From the NCBI RefSeq assembly GCF_022605725.1, contig NC_065554.1, forward strand, positions 26,183,100 through 26,247,099: a DNA stretch of 64,000 bases. Reading direction: 5' to 3'. A program made the translations under genes and the position numbers. Source of the stretch: Anthonomus grandis grandis. Its lineage: Eukaryota; Arthropoda; Insecta; Coleoptera; Curculionidae. Under the pieces are notes generated by a model that searched no databases, was not told the origin of the DNA, and worked only from the letters and a program-made list of their open reading frames with translations. Below are positions 12,240 through 24,800 of this stretch, piece after piece; within the stretch, counting starts at the first letter, position 1, and each line of letters starts with the position of its first letter.

Positions 12240-13830
12240 TTGCAGAACCCTGAGCAGTGTTGTCAGATCTATGGAGTTTTCCTATAACTTCAAAAGCAGA
12301 ACAACATACTAAACCCGGCAACTCTGTGTCTGTCACTTATCAACTTTCTGTTTCATATTTCAATATAAATCTGAACCTTTATTATGTTTTCCTTAACTTA
12401 TTTATAGAGAGGAATTTTTACCAAATAATATAAATTTACGAAATTATCAAAGCAACCTATTAAACTTGGCATCCCTGTAATTGCAACTGTCACTTGTCAG
12501 TTGTGACGTTTTGCGTAAGTCTATTATAATACGTTTTGAATAAATAATATAAAATTGCAATATTTTCAATTTAGAAACAAACCAGCTTATTAAAGTTAGC
12601 TCTGTAATTAAATCTGTCACCTGTAAAACGTCAACTATTTGAGTATCAAAAAAGTCATTACATTTGGCAACCTTGCAATTTCTGTTGTAATTTGTCAATT
12701 TTAACTTCTTTGGTTTCAATAAGTATGAATAAATAATATGAAAATTACCATAGGTTCTATTCAGAAACAGACCCTCATTATGCTTGGCAACACGGTGAAA
12801 TTAAATGTCTCTTGTCAAACGCCAATTATTTCAATATCAAATATACTCATACGCTTTGGTAGGTCTGTAATTGTATCTGTCACTCGTCCCAGTTGTTTTG
12901 AATAAATATGAAAATGCAAAATTTACAATTCAGAAATAAACCAACTCATTAAGCTTGGCAATACCGTACTTTTATCTGTCACTTGTCAAACGTCTACGAT
13001 TTGAATTTAATGAACACGCGTTTAGCTTGACAAGCTTGTAATTTCCGTCGTCTTTTGACATTTCGCTTAATTTCTTTATTTATGATAATTATGAATAAAT
13101 AACGTCATTAAAATTACGTAATGTTTACTTCAGAAACGAAATAACTCATTACGCTTGACAATACTGTTATTATTAGATGTCACTTGTCAAACGTCAATTA
13201 TTTTAACCTCAAACAGACACTTATCCCTATATTAGCAGCTATCACTTGTCAGATGTGATTTTTTGCCTGAAATCTTGTAATATTATGAGCTTTGAATAAA
13301 TAACAATAAAATTTTAACATTTTTATTTCAGAAACAAAGCAACTCAATAAGCTTGGCAACCCTGTAATTATATCTGACACCTTTCAAATGTCAATGGTTT
13401 GGATGTCAAAGTCATAATGAAGTTTGACAACTATGTCATTTCATATTATTAATCTTTAATTAATAATATAAAATGACAAAATTATCAGGTCAGAAACGAG
13501 CCAGTTCATTAAGCTTGGCAACCCTGTGCTCACTTTTGAAATGTCAATTGGTATCAAGATCGTAATTTGACAACTCTCTAATGGTTGTAGTCGCTTGGCA
13601 TCTTTAAATTTTTATCCAGCTTCTTTGTTCACATTAATAATATAAAATTTTTAGGTCAGAAACAAATCACCTTATTAAATTTGGTGACCTTATAATTATA
13701 TCTGTCATTTTTAAAACGTCAATGGCTTGGATATGTCATAATGAAGTTTGACAACTTTGTAATGGTTGCTGTCACTTGTTAGTTTGACGTTTTGGGAAAT
13801 TTATTTGTTTACAATATTATTTGAATAATA
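12240..13830. repeat. diverged dimeric tandem array, ~9 units of 140-205 bases
   Basis: A block close to TTAAGCTTGGCAACCCTGTA, followed by TCTGTCACTTGTCAAACGTC, recurs near 12310, 12460, 12597, 12770, 12950, 13145, 13350, 13510 and 13675. Most units contain a second, weaker half-copy with 'GTTTGACAACTTTGTAAT' and 'TCACTTGT'. The AT-rich spacers repeat 'GAATAAATAATATAAAATT' and 'TTCAGAAACAAACCA'. The units are strongly diverged, indicating an old array. It fills the interval between nudC and the phosphatase gene. Confidence 0.75.
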
Positions 13831-14317
13831 AAAAATTTTCAGTTCTACTCAAAATAAGGAATTATTATCAAAATGATTATTTAAAAATGTTATCAACACC
13901 CATGACGGTGGATTTTAGGATTTTCGTGACAGCAAACAATGGTTTTAGTATGAAACAACAGTAGGAACCCCAATGAACAGCTTCTTGAAATCAACGTTTC
14001 TTAAGATATTTAGGATATTTGAAGTGAAAAAGGTGAGATTATTTATATACTTGGCTGAATTCTCTTCTAGTTTAAATTAATTTTATTGTGTGCACACCTG
14101 TTTGGCTATTGTTTCTCTAAAAATAAATAGAATCTTATATCCCAGGCACTACTTTGGATAGATTTAGATCTATTTAAACACAATTTATAGCTATCAAGAA
14201 AAGGTAAAATTTTACCCTAATTATTCTTATAATCAATACTCAGAAATATATACCTTCCTCTTTGGCATTACTTACTACATAGAAGAGTTCAACTTAGTTT
14301 ATTTTCAGCCCAATATA

Positions 14318-15058
14318 ATGAAAAACCTGGCTGTATTTGACTTTGACCATACCATAATTGATGATAATTCTGACACAGCAATTATGAAACTAGTAAACAA
14401 GAGCAAATATCCCCCTGAACTGAAGGAACTCCACAAATCTGAAGGCTGGACCTGTTTTATGCAAGGGGTTTTTGATGTCCTACATGAGAATAATATTACT
14501 GAAGCCGATATTGCCATGCTCATAAAGAAATTACCTGAAGTAGAGGGGATTAAATCTCTGATAACCGAGTTACATGATAATATGGACTATGATGTAATTG
14601 TTATTAGTGACTCAAACACCTTTTTTATTGACATGTGGCTCAAAGCAAATCAACTTAGTGGTAAAGTGCTCAAAGTGTTTTCAAACCCTGCAGAGTTTGA
14701 CGAGAATGGTCGACTGAGTATTAAAATGTACCATAATCAAGACTCTTGCATTTTAAGCACAAGGAATTTATGCAAAGGGATGATCTTGGACGATTTTATA
14801 GAGCAACAAAACCAAAGGGGCATTTTTTATAAAAAAGTTGTTTATATTGGAGATGGACATAATGACTTTTGCCCCATTTTGAGACTGAATGAAAAAGGTG
14901 TGGCATGCTGCAGGGAAAAGTACAAATGTGTTGATTTAGTGAGAAGGGTGCGAAATGGGAAAAAAATCAGCGAGTCTGATCAGACAGAGTATGTGGTCAA
15001 GGCTGATGTTTGTGTGTGGCAAAATGGACAAAACATATTGGACTTTCTAAGAAAATGA
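14318..15058 (+). CDS. PHOSPHO1/PHOSPHO2-type HAD phosphatase
   Basis: A single-exon 246-residue protein of the haloacid dehalogenase superfamily, PHOSPHO1/2 family. Vertebrate members hydrolyse phosphocholine and phosphoethanolamine (PHOSPHO1) or pyridoxal 5'-phosphate (PHOSPHO2); the insect substrate is not known from sequence. Motif I is DFDHT at residues 8-12 (nucleophile D8, acid D10), motif II 'VISDSN' with S97, and motif IV 'GDGHNDFCP' with D179 and D183. The cysteine cluster 'VACCREKYKC' matches the family. The length equals vertebrate homologues (about 240-270). No signal peptide is visible, so it is probably cytosolic. The start is the first ATG, just after a possible 5' UTR splice acceptor (TATTTTCAG, ending at 14308). 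A poly(A) signal follows at 15092. Confidence 0.92.
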   Translation: MKNLAVFDFDHTIIDDNSDTAIMKLVNKSKYPPELKELHKSEGWTCFMQGVFDVLHENNITEADIAMLIKKLPEVEGIKSLITELHDNMDYDVIVISDSNTFFIDMWLKANQLSGKVLKVFSNPAEFDENGRLSIKMYHNQDSCILSTRNLCKGMILDDFIEQQNQRGIFYKKVVYIGDGHNDFCPILRLNEKGVACCREKYKCVDLVRRVRNGKKISESDQTEYVVKADVCVWQNGQNILDFLRK

Positions 15059-15091
15059 AATTGGTCTTCCGTATTCTCTGTGATATTATCA

Positions 15092-15097
15092 AATAAA
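15092..15097 (+). terminator. poly(A) signal of the phosphatase gene
   Basis: AATAAA 34 bases after the phosphatase stop codon, followed by a T-rich stretch. Confidence 0.65.
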
Positions 15098-15888
15098 GGG
15101 TTTTTGTAACTAATTAAGTATGTTTTATTCTTCCATTAGATATTTCAGAATTTTGAGGGGTGGAAAAGGTAAGTGGGAACCCCAGTGTGGTACTAGTCTA
15201 GGCTTTAGTTTTCATTGTTTATTATTATGTTTTTATTTAAATGTATTTCCTAAATAAAAATATCTGTTACCTCCACTTAGTGTCAAAACATTTGATCTAT
15301 GATTGATTTGTTAGTTCAACTGTAGGCCAGTCTCTATCAACTTTGTTGAAAATCATAGACTTAAAAGTTTATATCTATTTATTCTCAGTAGAGCTTAATT
15401 TAATTACATTTTTAAGAGTTGGCATTGAACCCTGATAAAACTAAAATTTTCTCTATCTCTACTCTTATATCCTAGTATTGAAACATGATGCTCTTGTCTG
15501 CTTGGCAAGATAATAGATATTAATTAAAGCAAAAGAAACGTTTTAGCTGCTTTAACCTTAGTCCAGTATTTCCCTAAATTCTAAATGTATCTAAATATTA
15601 ATATTATTGTAAAAACTTAAAAAGCAAATCCAATAACAATGAACAGCTGATCACACCAAACTTACACCTGTCAATAATGACTTTGTTGACGGATGACGTG
15701 CATTGACATCTGTCAATAACACCATCGTCAGCTGATTACTCCCTTTTGTTATTATTTTTTTCAGGACGTCATAAAATGGCGTCACCCTACTTATTTTAAG
15801 AACAATGATTCATAAATAATTTTGTTGTTAATAACTGTTTAAACAATTGCATCCATTTATTAGTAGTCCTTATTGCGTGACATACACG
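15098..15888 (+). other. intergenic DNA with a short reverse transcriptase relic and the IST1 5' region
   Basis: At about 15418-15475 the plus strand reads 'LALNPDKTKIFSISTLIS', a segment typical of non-LTR reverse transcriptases just after the catalytic box; the surroundings are decayed. From 15640 to 15790 there are several CAGCTGAT and TGTCAATAA words and a CRE-like GGACGTCAT at 15764, close to the likely IST1 transcription start. No TATA box was evident. Confidence 0.5.
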
Positions 15889-18800
15889 ATGTTCTCGAGC
15901 GGCCCTAACTATACGAAATTGAAAACCAACCTGAGACTGGCCATCACCAGGCTGAAATTGCTTGAAAAGAAGAAATCGGAACTAACTGAGAAGTCCAGGA
16001 GGGAAATTGCGGATTATATCAGCGCTGGGAAGTATGAACGGGCTAAAATTCGGGTGGAATTTATAATTAGGTAAATATTGTTCTTCCTATATTCTCAATT
16101 ATCATGTTGGTGTTTGAAAGGATTAACATTAAAGCTGTAAAGGATGCAAAAGAGCCAGTTATTCTGGTAGTTCTCCCTTTAATGGCTTATATAAACAAAC
16201 CAGATTTGGGGGATTGCTTAGAAAAAGTAAACTTTAATCAGTGCCAACTAAGAGGTTATAAAATTGAATTACATACATCAAACATTTATTCAACTGCAGC
16301 TGATGCAGAACAATTAATGTTATACCTTCAAAACATACAACAGTATCTTCTATAATTTGTTTTTTTTTTCATTAATTTAATTTGTGATAATTGCTAAACA
16401 TGTCATGTTTCATATCTTTTAGGGAGGACTATTTTGTGGAAGCCTTAGAAATTGTTGAAATGTACTGTGACCTTTTACTTGCACGGTTTGGTCTTATTCA
16501 AAACATGAAAGAACTTGACGAGGGCATAGCTGAAGCTGTTTCTAGTATAATTTGGGTTGCCCCCAGACTACAATCTGATGTACAGGTAAAATACAAATAT
16601 AGCCTAACTTTATTTACATAAACAAGAAACTACCATTATAATTTTAACAAATATAATTATCAAGATGTGATAATATCTCTTTTACTTTTATAATATGGTT
16701 TCAATTTGACATATGGTAAACTATTAAAAATTTTAGAACCTGTACAGTTATTTGATTTTGTAAGACTAGATTTTAGTTTGTAGCGTTTCTTGTATTACAA
16801 TTCTTATTATATATATTATCATTTATTTACCATAACTCTGTGAGGAATTTACTACTAACTTTTTTTAAACTTTTAACCTTTCATAAATTTATTAATCACT
16901 CAAATTTAAATTGTTTTTATCAATACCTTTCATAATATTGATGAAGGACTGTAAGCCCTTTCTAAACCCATATTGAAATCAGGAATAAGTTTATTCTCTG
17001 TAAAATATTCATACATTTTATTATAAAGAACTTTCTCCAATACTTTGGATAGTGTGGTAGTACACTTGTAAATCTGAAATCAGAAAAGTTCAACGAGTTA
17101 TTAATTATACAGTTGAGATGCATAATATAAAAGGGCCACGTATTTTGAGCACTTTAAAATTTATTGAGTCAATACTTACAGAATCTGTTTTAATGGTGTG
17201 TATAATTAAATGTATTTCTTTTGGGATAATTAAAGAACAGCTAAAAAAGGTAATTTCACTGTTAAAAATATTGTGTTTCCCATATATCGTCGCCCTAAAG
17301 TGTAAACCTGCCAAGTCACATTTTACCTATTTTACAGGAGAGTCAGAAAACCGCCTAAATCAACTATATTTTACCTAAATTATTGTATGTTTGCCTTGTT
17401 TTATTGGTTTTTATTAAATAAATGTCAATATAATAAAAACAATATAAAACTGTGTATAACAAACTATTTTAAGTCAATAAATAAAAATAGGCAGGTTTGC
17501 ATTTTGTGAACTTAAATTTTGGCTGGACTTGGCAGGTTATCCCCATAATAATAATTACCTAATACCTTAATATTAAATAAAACCAAAATACTAGCAATTG
17601 TTTAATATTTTATTACAAAAAAATACTAAAATTATTTGAATTAACAAAGTAAAAAATAAGTAAAAAATAATATTATATTCTTAACATAATTTTATCCTAA
17701 ATTACTTTGTTTTATGGGGCAAGTCATCATAAAATGTAGTCCCAGGGCAAAGTTTTTTTTATAGCCTGTAGATCTTCATATTTTCGGGAAGCTATTTTAA
17801 TTCTCTCCAAGTAAAGTGGACTTAAATCTTCCCATAAATATGTTCTAGATATTTGGCTTTTCCTTTGTGGCAGAATTTCCTACGAGTCCAAAGAATGAAT
17901 TTTATAGAAAATATCTCCTTCCGGCATGTATCTCAGAGCACGAATATCAGTAACTTTCAGGTCTCCTTTAACATTACCAGGTCTGACTTTTTTATAATAT
18001 TGCACACAATTAAAACTTTTAAAAAAGTCGTAAGTAAGATAGTTCATTATACGGCACAGGAATTTTTCTTGCCTGTTGGCAAACAGGCAAGAATAAGGCG
18101 TATATTAATTACTCTATCTTTTAAGCTTTTGCTTAATTTTAGCATGAACAGAATCAACTTCCATCTGCGTATGTCCAGGTTCAAGATATTTTTGCTCTAT
18201 TATAATGTTATGGGCAATAGATATGTTAAGTAAAACATTCGACATAGTGCAGTTGCGATTTTGGTATCCACATCCATCAGAATATATAATAAGGGTGACT
18301 TTTTCATTAGGATCTTCTGGAGGTGTAATATTTAGCAATATTTCTTTTTCTAAAAAAATAACCATATGCTTGCAAATTCTTCAGCATTAAGTTCACCTTC
18401 ATTAAGATTCATTCCATAGAAAGCAATAAGCGTCTGAATTCATTAAATTATAAAAACAAAGATTTTGCATTTTTTGTCCAAAAATTATTTTAATATAAAA
18501 ATTCATAGGAAATTCAAATTAAGAGCAATTTATTTGACATTTCGTGAATGATAAAGACATCTATTGCTAATTGATGTAAGAATTTCATAAGTTGATTGGT
18601 CAACTATTTTTTGCAAAAATATTGTTTTTTTATTAACATCACCCACCCCATTTCTCCCCTGTAAGACATTCTTCTGCAAAAACAGTCCGAAAATTATTAT
18701 AGTCCAACTTTAATAATTCATAAGAAATTCAAATTAAGAGCGATTTACTTGAAGCTTCTTGTGATTATAAATAGATTTAATTAAGAAATATTAAGTAAGT

Positions 18801-21800
18801 GCGTTTATCTCTCCAATGAATAAAAAAAGTACAAGTGCCTTTGGGCACTCCGAATTCTACCTCATTACTAACAAAATTTGACATAATATTTACTTCATTA
18901 CATTATAATTACAATCCGTTGTGTTTCTATAAAATGGAACAATAAATACAAACTACGATTGGAACCTTTCTTTCAGGAAATCAAAGTAATTGCAGACCTC
19001 TTAGCGGCAAAATATGGACCCCAATACGCGGAGGCATGTCGAATCGAATCGGTGGACACCATAAGTCCAAAATTAAAACACAAACTTTCGATTCAGAGCC
19101 CCCCGAAATTGCTCGTCGAAAAATACGTAATCGAAATAGCCAGCGTGTTTAACATCAATTACGAACCGGATCCTCAAGTTATGGCGTTGGAACAGGGCAA
19201 CGACGCCTTCTTGATTGACCTGTCTTCCGAACATAAAAACAATCTTGGAGGTGGTGGTGGTGGTAACGGAGGCTTTCCGCAACCCTTAGGGTTTGTCGGG
19301 TATCCCCAACCACCCGGAATACCATCGTTATTAGATCCTCCAGCTTTTTCTTATCCAGTGAGTTAATTGGAAGATTGTTTTTGTTAGTTCAAATGGTTTT
19401 GTTTCTTAGATGAATCCAGGGCCGGGTAGTGAGAAGGGCGGAGGGCCTTCGGCTCCTATGCCGTTCAATTATAACATTCCACCACAAAATCACCCTGAAG
19501 AGACCAAGCAGTCTAATACCGATTTTATGGTGAGTGTTGTATGCAGTTTTTTTTTAACTTTAGAAAATTGCTTGTTTACACAGTAGATTTTTTGTTTTGA
19601 TTTTTCTGTTTGCTTAGTATTTTGTTGTTTTATTTTAGGATAATTTGCCAACTTACAGCATGGTATATCCAGATGTTAATAAGGTAATTTCTAGAGTGAT
19701 TAGTCGTTTTTTCTTTCAGTTTTTAACTAGTGCATGTCCATTCTTATATTAGTGTTCTTTTGGTTTCTAGGATATGGGTGGTAAAGGATCTATTAGCACA
19801 ACAAAAGATAACAATATTAATGAGGTAGATGTTTTATTTATTTTTTGATAAAAAAATAAGGTAGTTACTCATTTTAAAGGGTATTACGTCACACACTATA
19901 GTAAAAATTAATTTAGAACCAAAGAAAATGCCTTCGACAATAAACGTAGAATAAACTAGGCTGCTTTTTCAATTTTGGCAAAGGAACCTATTTCAAGATT
20001 AAGTAAATTAAAGGAAAGTGCATTTATTATACTAAATGAAGATAAATGCATAGCTACTTGTTCAATTGATGTTAATAATACATGGAATCGCTTGCTAAAG
20101 AGAAAGATAGAACAGGGCATTCTTCAAATAAATTGATTATTTAAAATATGTTTTTCATTCATATACATTAATTTACCATTAATCATTAATTTACTAACTT
20201 CTAATCAAACGTTTTTTTTTTTTAATATCTTTTGTATTTTCTATGTGACTTTAAAAAAAAATTATCAAAGTCAAACGTCAAAGTATTTTTATATTTTTAA
20301 TTTAATTTCATTTTACTTACCTTGATAACGGTTGTAGCTTTAACTAACGAAGCGTTTGTTCAAATTAGTTAATTCTATTCAATAAATAGGGCTTTCTTTC
20401 TTTTCAAGTTTATCAATATAATTTAGGTAGGATATTAATTAAAATTTATTTATTGCTCTTTTGATTATATAAAGTAATATAAGGTTGTCGATTTAAGAAT
20501 AGTACTAAAACTAAGATTAAGTTAAAGAGTTTAAAATTAAAATAGTTAAGAGTCTTACATTTACTTTATAAAATAAAAAATAAAGATAAAGACACACCAG
20601 TTAACACAACTACACCAACAGACACAGATTTATCAAACTAGATATATATATATTTAAAAAACTTGCTAGGAATACTGACAGGTAAAACCAAACAGATTAA
20701 GCTTATCTTAATAAGTTATGTATTCACCCATTGAATAAAAAGGGTGCTGAACAAAAAACTTTTTTGATATTGGCTTGAACTGCCTATACTCCTCCATTTT
20801 CTTAACCGATTTACGGCCAAGGATAGAAATAAAACTTAAAATGTTTAATATTTTAATTATGAAAACACATTACAGAAACACATAGGTGAAATCTAAAAAG
20901 AAATAAATCTGCTACTTTCTGAAATAAGTGGTGTTGCGTAAACGCATCAACGGCCTATAGTGTTAAGTGATATTGCCGAAAACAGTCAGCGTGTAAATAA
21001 ATAGTGCAACGCCCACAAATATAAATTGTTTGACTTCTACATACACGACAACTTCTTCCGGAGTCAGTCTTACTGATTACATGTCCAGAGTGATCAACCC
21101 TCACTTCACTGGGTGGTTCTAATGGAAGTGGTCTAGCGACAAAGTTCTTTGTTTTTAATAAGCGTACGGTGATGAATGATTTAAAATTCAGTTGTGACAT
21201 TTTCTAGTGATTCACCGTGTTGTAGAGTTTCCAGGAATTGACAAGAGTACCTACTGTCTATTGTATTTTTAAATAGTGGCCACCACCATTTCTTACCCAA
21301 ATCTACTCCTCCATGTATTTATTATATCTTGAAATTACAGCTGGTTGTGGGATTGACACTTCTTTTTTCGATTTTCTGTTATATCTTTTAGCAGAAGTAA
21401 GAGGTTGTACATGATAATAGGTACTAATTGCCGTGACAATAGAATTATCGTTCCATTTTACCAATGAAATTTGTGTGGATTCATCAAATTGCGAATCATA
21501 GGTGCCTCTTTCTTTTTTTGAAATGACTTTATTATCTTTATGACTATTATATTGTTTTCGCGAATCGTTCCTGTGGCAAAATAGCCTTTGGTTTTCAAAA
21601 GAGCTAAGAGCTTGTAGAATGAAAAAAAGTTATCAAAAAAGACTTGTGTATGATTTTGCGGATTTTTTACAATTGACCAAAGTTCAACAACTATAGTCGC
21701 ACCAAGTCCAATATCACTGTTCTTCTCTGCTGCTCCCGCATAAGGAATGAACTTGTAGAGTTATCCACTCGAAGAACAAATGCACCAAAGTTTGAAACCA

Positions 21801-24800
21801 AAACGCACAGGCTTGCCTTTTATAAACATCTTACAAGAATGGCGTCCAAAATAAGGAACCATTTGCTCATCAATAGATAAGTTGAATGAAAAAATGCCAA
21901 ACTGTAAGAATTTTTCATTCATTGTATGAAAAAAAAGGGCGGAGTTTTATGTAGGTACTTGTCTCCTTTATCCAGATTATTATTATCACTTAAGTGTAGA
22001 TTTCGCTTTATCGATCTGAACTTATTCCTATTCATGCAGTCCCTGACAATATGCACAGTTTTGTCCTCATCTAAAGACCAATACATATCTGTCTGGGGTA
22101 AGCTGTGATATCCAGACAAAATTAGGATCTTAAAAAAATTCAGCAGTTCTTCTCGTGATAGATGAAACTCGTGTCTGTTATTGTCCTGTGCGTATTTTTC
22201 TGAAAACTGGATAATCAAATCCATAAGGTTCTCATCGACAAATTTGAAAAAAATGTCCAACGGTGATGACAGTTCTTGAATGTGTTCCTCTTCTTTGGAT
22301 AAAGGTAAATTCTTGTGTATGAATGATCCAGATGTCCAAGTCGGGTTGTATAACTTACCGCTTTTTTTTCTAGGAGTTTTCGGCGTTTTGTTGCCAAATC
22401 TTCTTCGTCAGATTCATTGTAAATCTCGTCTCGAACGGTGTGGATCTCGACAGTTCCCGCTATATCTCCATTCTGGCTATTTTCGATATTTTCCGGGTCC
22501 TCTGAAAATTCTTCCTCGTCTGTGAGTTGATCTACCACGGGTGGAATGTAGACAGCGTCGACTTGTTCTAAAAATCACAAATTATTGTTGTGTGCAGTGG
22601 CGGCTCGTGACATTTGACTATGGAGGAGCGCGCAAATCCAAATAAATATATACTTACTAATAAATAAAAAAATATAATTGGACGTACCTAAGTATATGTT
22701 ATAATATCTGAGACATGACGGTTTGCAGTCATCATGGTACAATCACAAAAAGTTTGCACATAAATGTCTTAATTTGGCAATCAAAAATTAAGAACATTGT
22801 TACAAAACAATCACATTTACACATCACGGAACCTCGCACGAAAATATTTTTGCCACCTCTCTACGGTTTTAAAAACAATAACAAGTAACTTTAAAACGTG
22901 AAGAAAAATTATACTTATTAATAAATGTTCAATAGGTACTTAAGCTACTTCTTAAAAGTAAAATCTGCTCGACGGTCTTTCATATTTATAAACCTTTCCA
23001 TTACTTTTTCATCAAAATTGTTTATTTCCATCACTAAATTTCTATTGATGGACATCATGGCTAAAGCATTAAGTCTTTCATTAAGCATAGTACTTCGCAG
23101 GAAGTTTTTATTCGCTTAAGGGTGGAAAAATTGCGCTCGGCCTCTGCAGTTGTCATTGGGGTCGTCACAATGGTATTTAATAATTTTATTGTTTCGGCAA
23201 ATGTTTCGCCAAGATTATTTTCTAAAATAAATGAAAGCAAGTTCATAGCTCCAATATTTTGTGAGAAATCTGGTCTTGAGTAAATGACTTCTAGTTCAGT
23301 TCTTAAACTAATTTTACATAACATTGGATAAAAAGTAACTACATTATCTAAAATATCCACTGGAAAGGTCTTCTTATATTTTGGATACGCTTCTTTATCA
23401 AACAAGTTAGCTGCTTGAAGATGACCTGTATCACATACCTCTTTTGCAATAATACTTCTCAATTTATCGTCAGTTCTTCTTCTTTTGACACTTTCAAAGT
23501 TTAATTCTACATTAGCCTTAATATTATCGGTGTCGTTTCTTATTTTGGCAATGCTTGATTCAAATATCGACAGATCCTTTTGCAATGACACACTATCCTT
23601 ACTTTTTGACTGGAGCTGATTATAAAGTATGTCCACGTGCGGCATAATTTTGTGAAAAAGGGTAAGCCAGAATAAGAATTCTGGATCCTCTAATGCTCTC
23701 CTTAAACCGGAAGCTTCATTTGACGTCACACTTTTCTCACATTTATGCTCAATTTCTTGAAAAACCTCAATTAATTCTTCGCGATCTTCATAAACAGTAT
23801 TCACGGTGCGAATATTATAATTCCATCTGGTTGTTGCCACTCTAGGTAATTTTCTATGTACTATTTCTTGTAGTACATCACATCGGTGGGAGGAATTTGA
23901 GAAAAAAGCTGGTATTGCAGACAGATTATTAAAAAAAAACGCGTACTTTCGGATTTTGAGATACCGATTTTTGCATAATAAGGTTCAGCTGGTGAGCATA
24001 ACAGTGAACGAAATGCGCGTTTGGATATTTTAATTTAATCTGAGCTTGAACACCGTTAATTGAACCACTCATTACATTTGCCCCGTCGTAGGTTTGAGCT
24101 ATTAATTTTTGAGGTGTCTTTAAAATTAGCGGATCAATTTCATTTTCGATACACATTTTTAATCCTGTTGCAGTTTTATCCTTAATCTTTATAAAGCCCC
24201 AGAAATGTTCATGAGTGGATCTATCAAAAAAATATCTTAATATTATTACCATTTGGCAGTTATTTGATACATCCGTAGTCTCATCGCATTGTATTGATAC
24301 AAATTCCGATTTTTCAATATGGTTGGAAATTTCTTGTCTACAAACATAAAGCATACACTCCAAAATATCGTTCTGAATCATTTTAGATGTTCCTTTAAAG
24401 ACTGTTGAATTCTGCAAGTGTTCCTTAAGTGTGACATCTAATTCTGCGATAAAATTAATTAATTCCTTGAACAAACCCTTATTTGAAGAATCGTTAGTTT
24501 CATTGTGGCCTCGAAGTGCCAATTCAAAGGCCCCACAAAATTTAACGCAGCTAGTAATTCTCATTAAAATGTGCCTATTTTTTCTTATTTCATCATTATG
24601 CTTAATTAAATTGTCTCTATATGCAGAACGTCCATTTTCTTCTACTTTTCAACAATTAAGCGTATGAGATAATTTTTACTGCAAAATAAGTAACTCATTA
24701 TGAATTTGTCACAACAATAAAGGTTTTACTTTAAAAAATGAAGGTAAATCATGGGCTTACATTAAAAAATGTGTTAACACTTACGAGTCTTTTTGGCAAT

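Noticed and set aside
16104..16355. Plus-strand frame in IST1 intron 1 (83 codons)
   Set aside because: Protein-like composition (perhaps an old retroelement scrap), but it lies between proven IST1 exons 1 and 2 and does not fit the IST1 protein; no family recognised.
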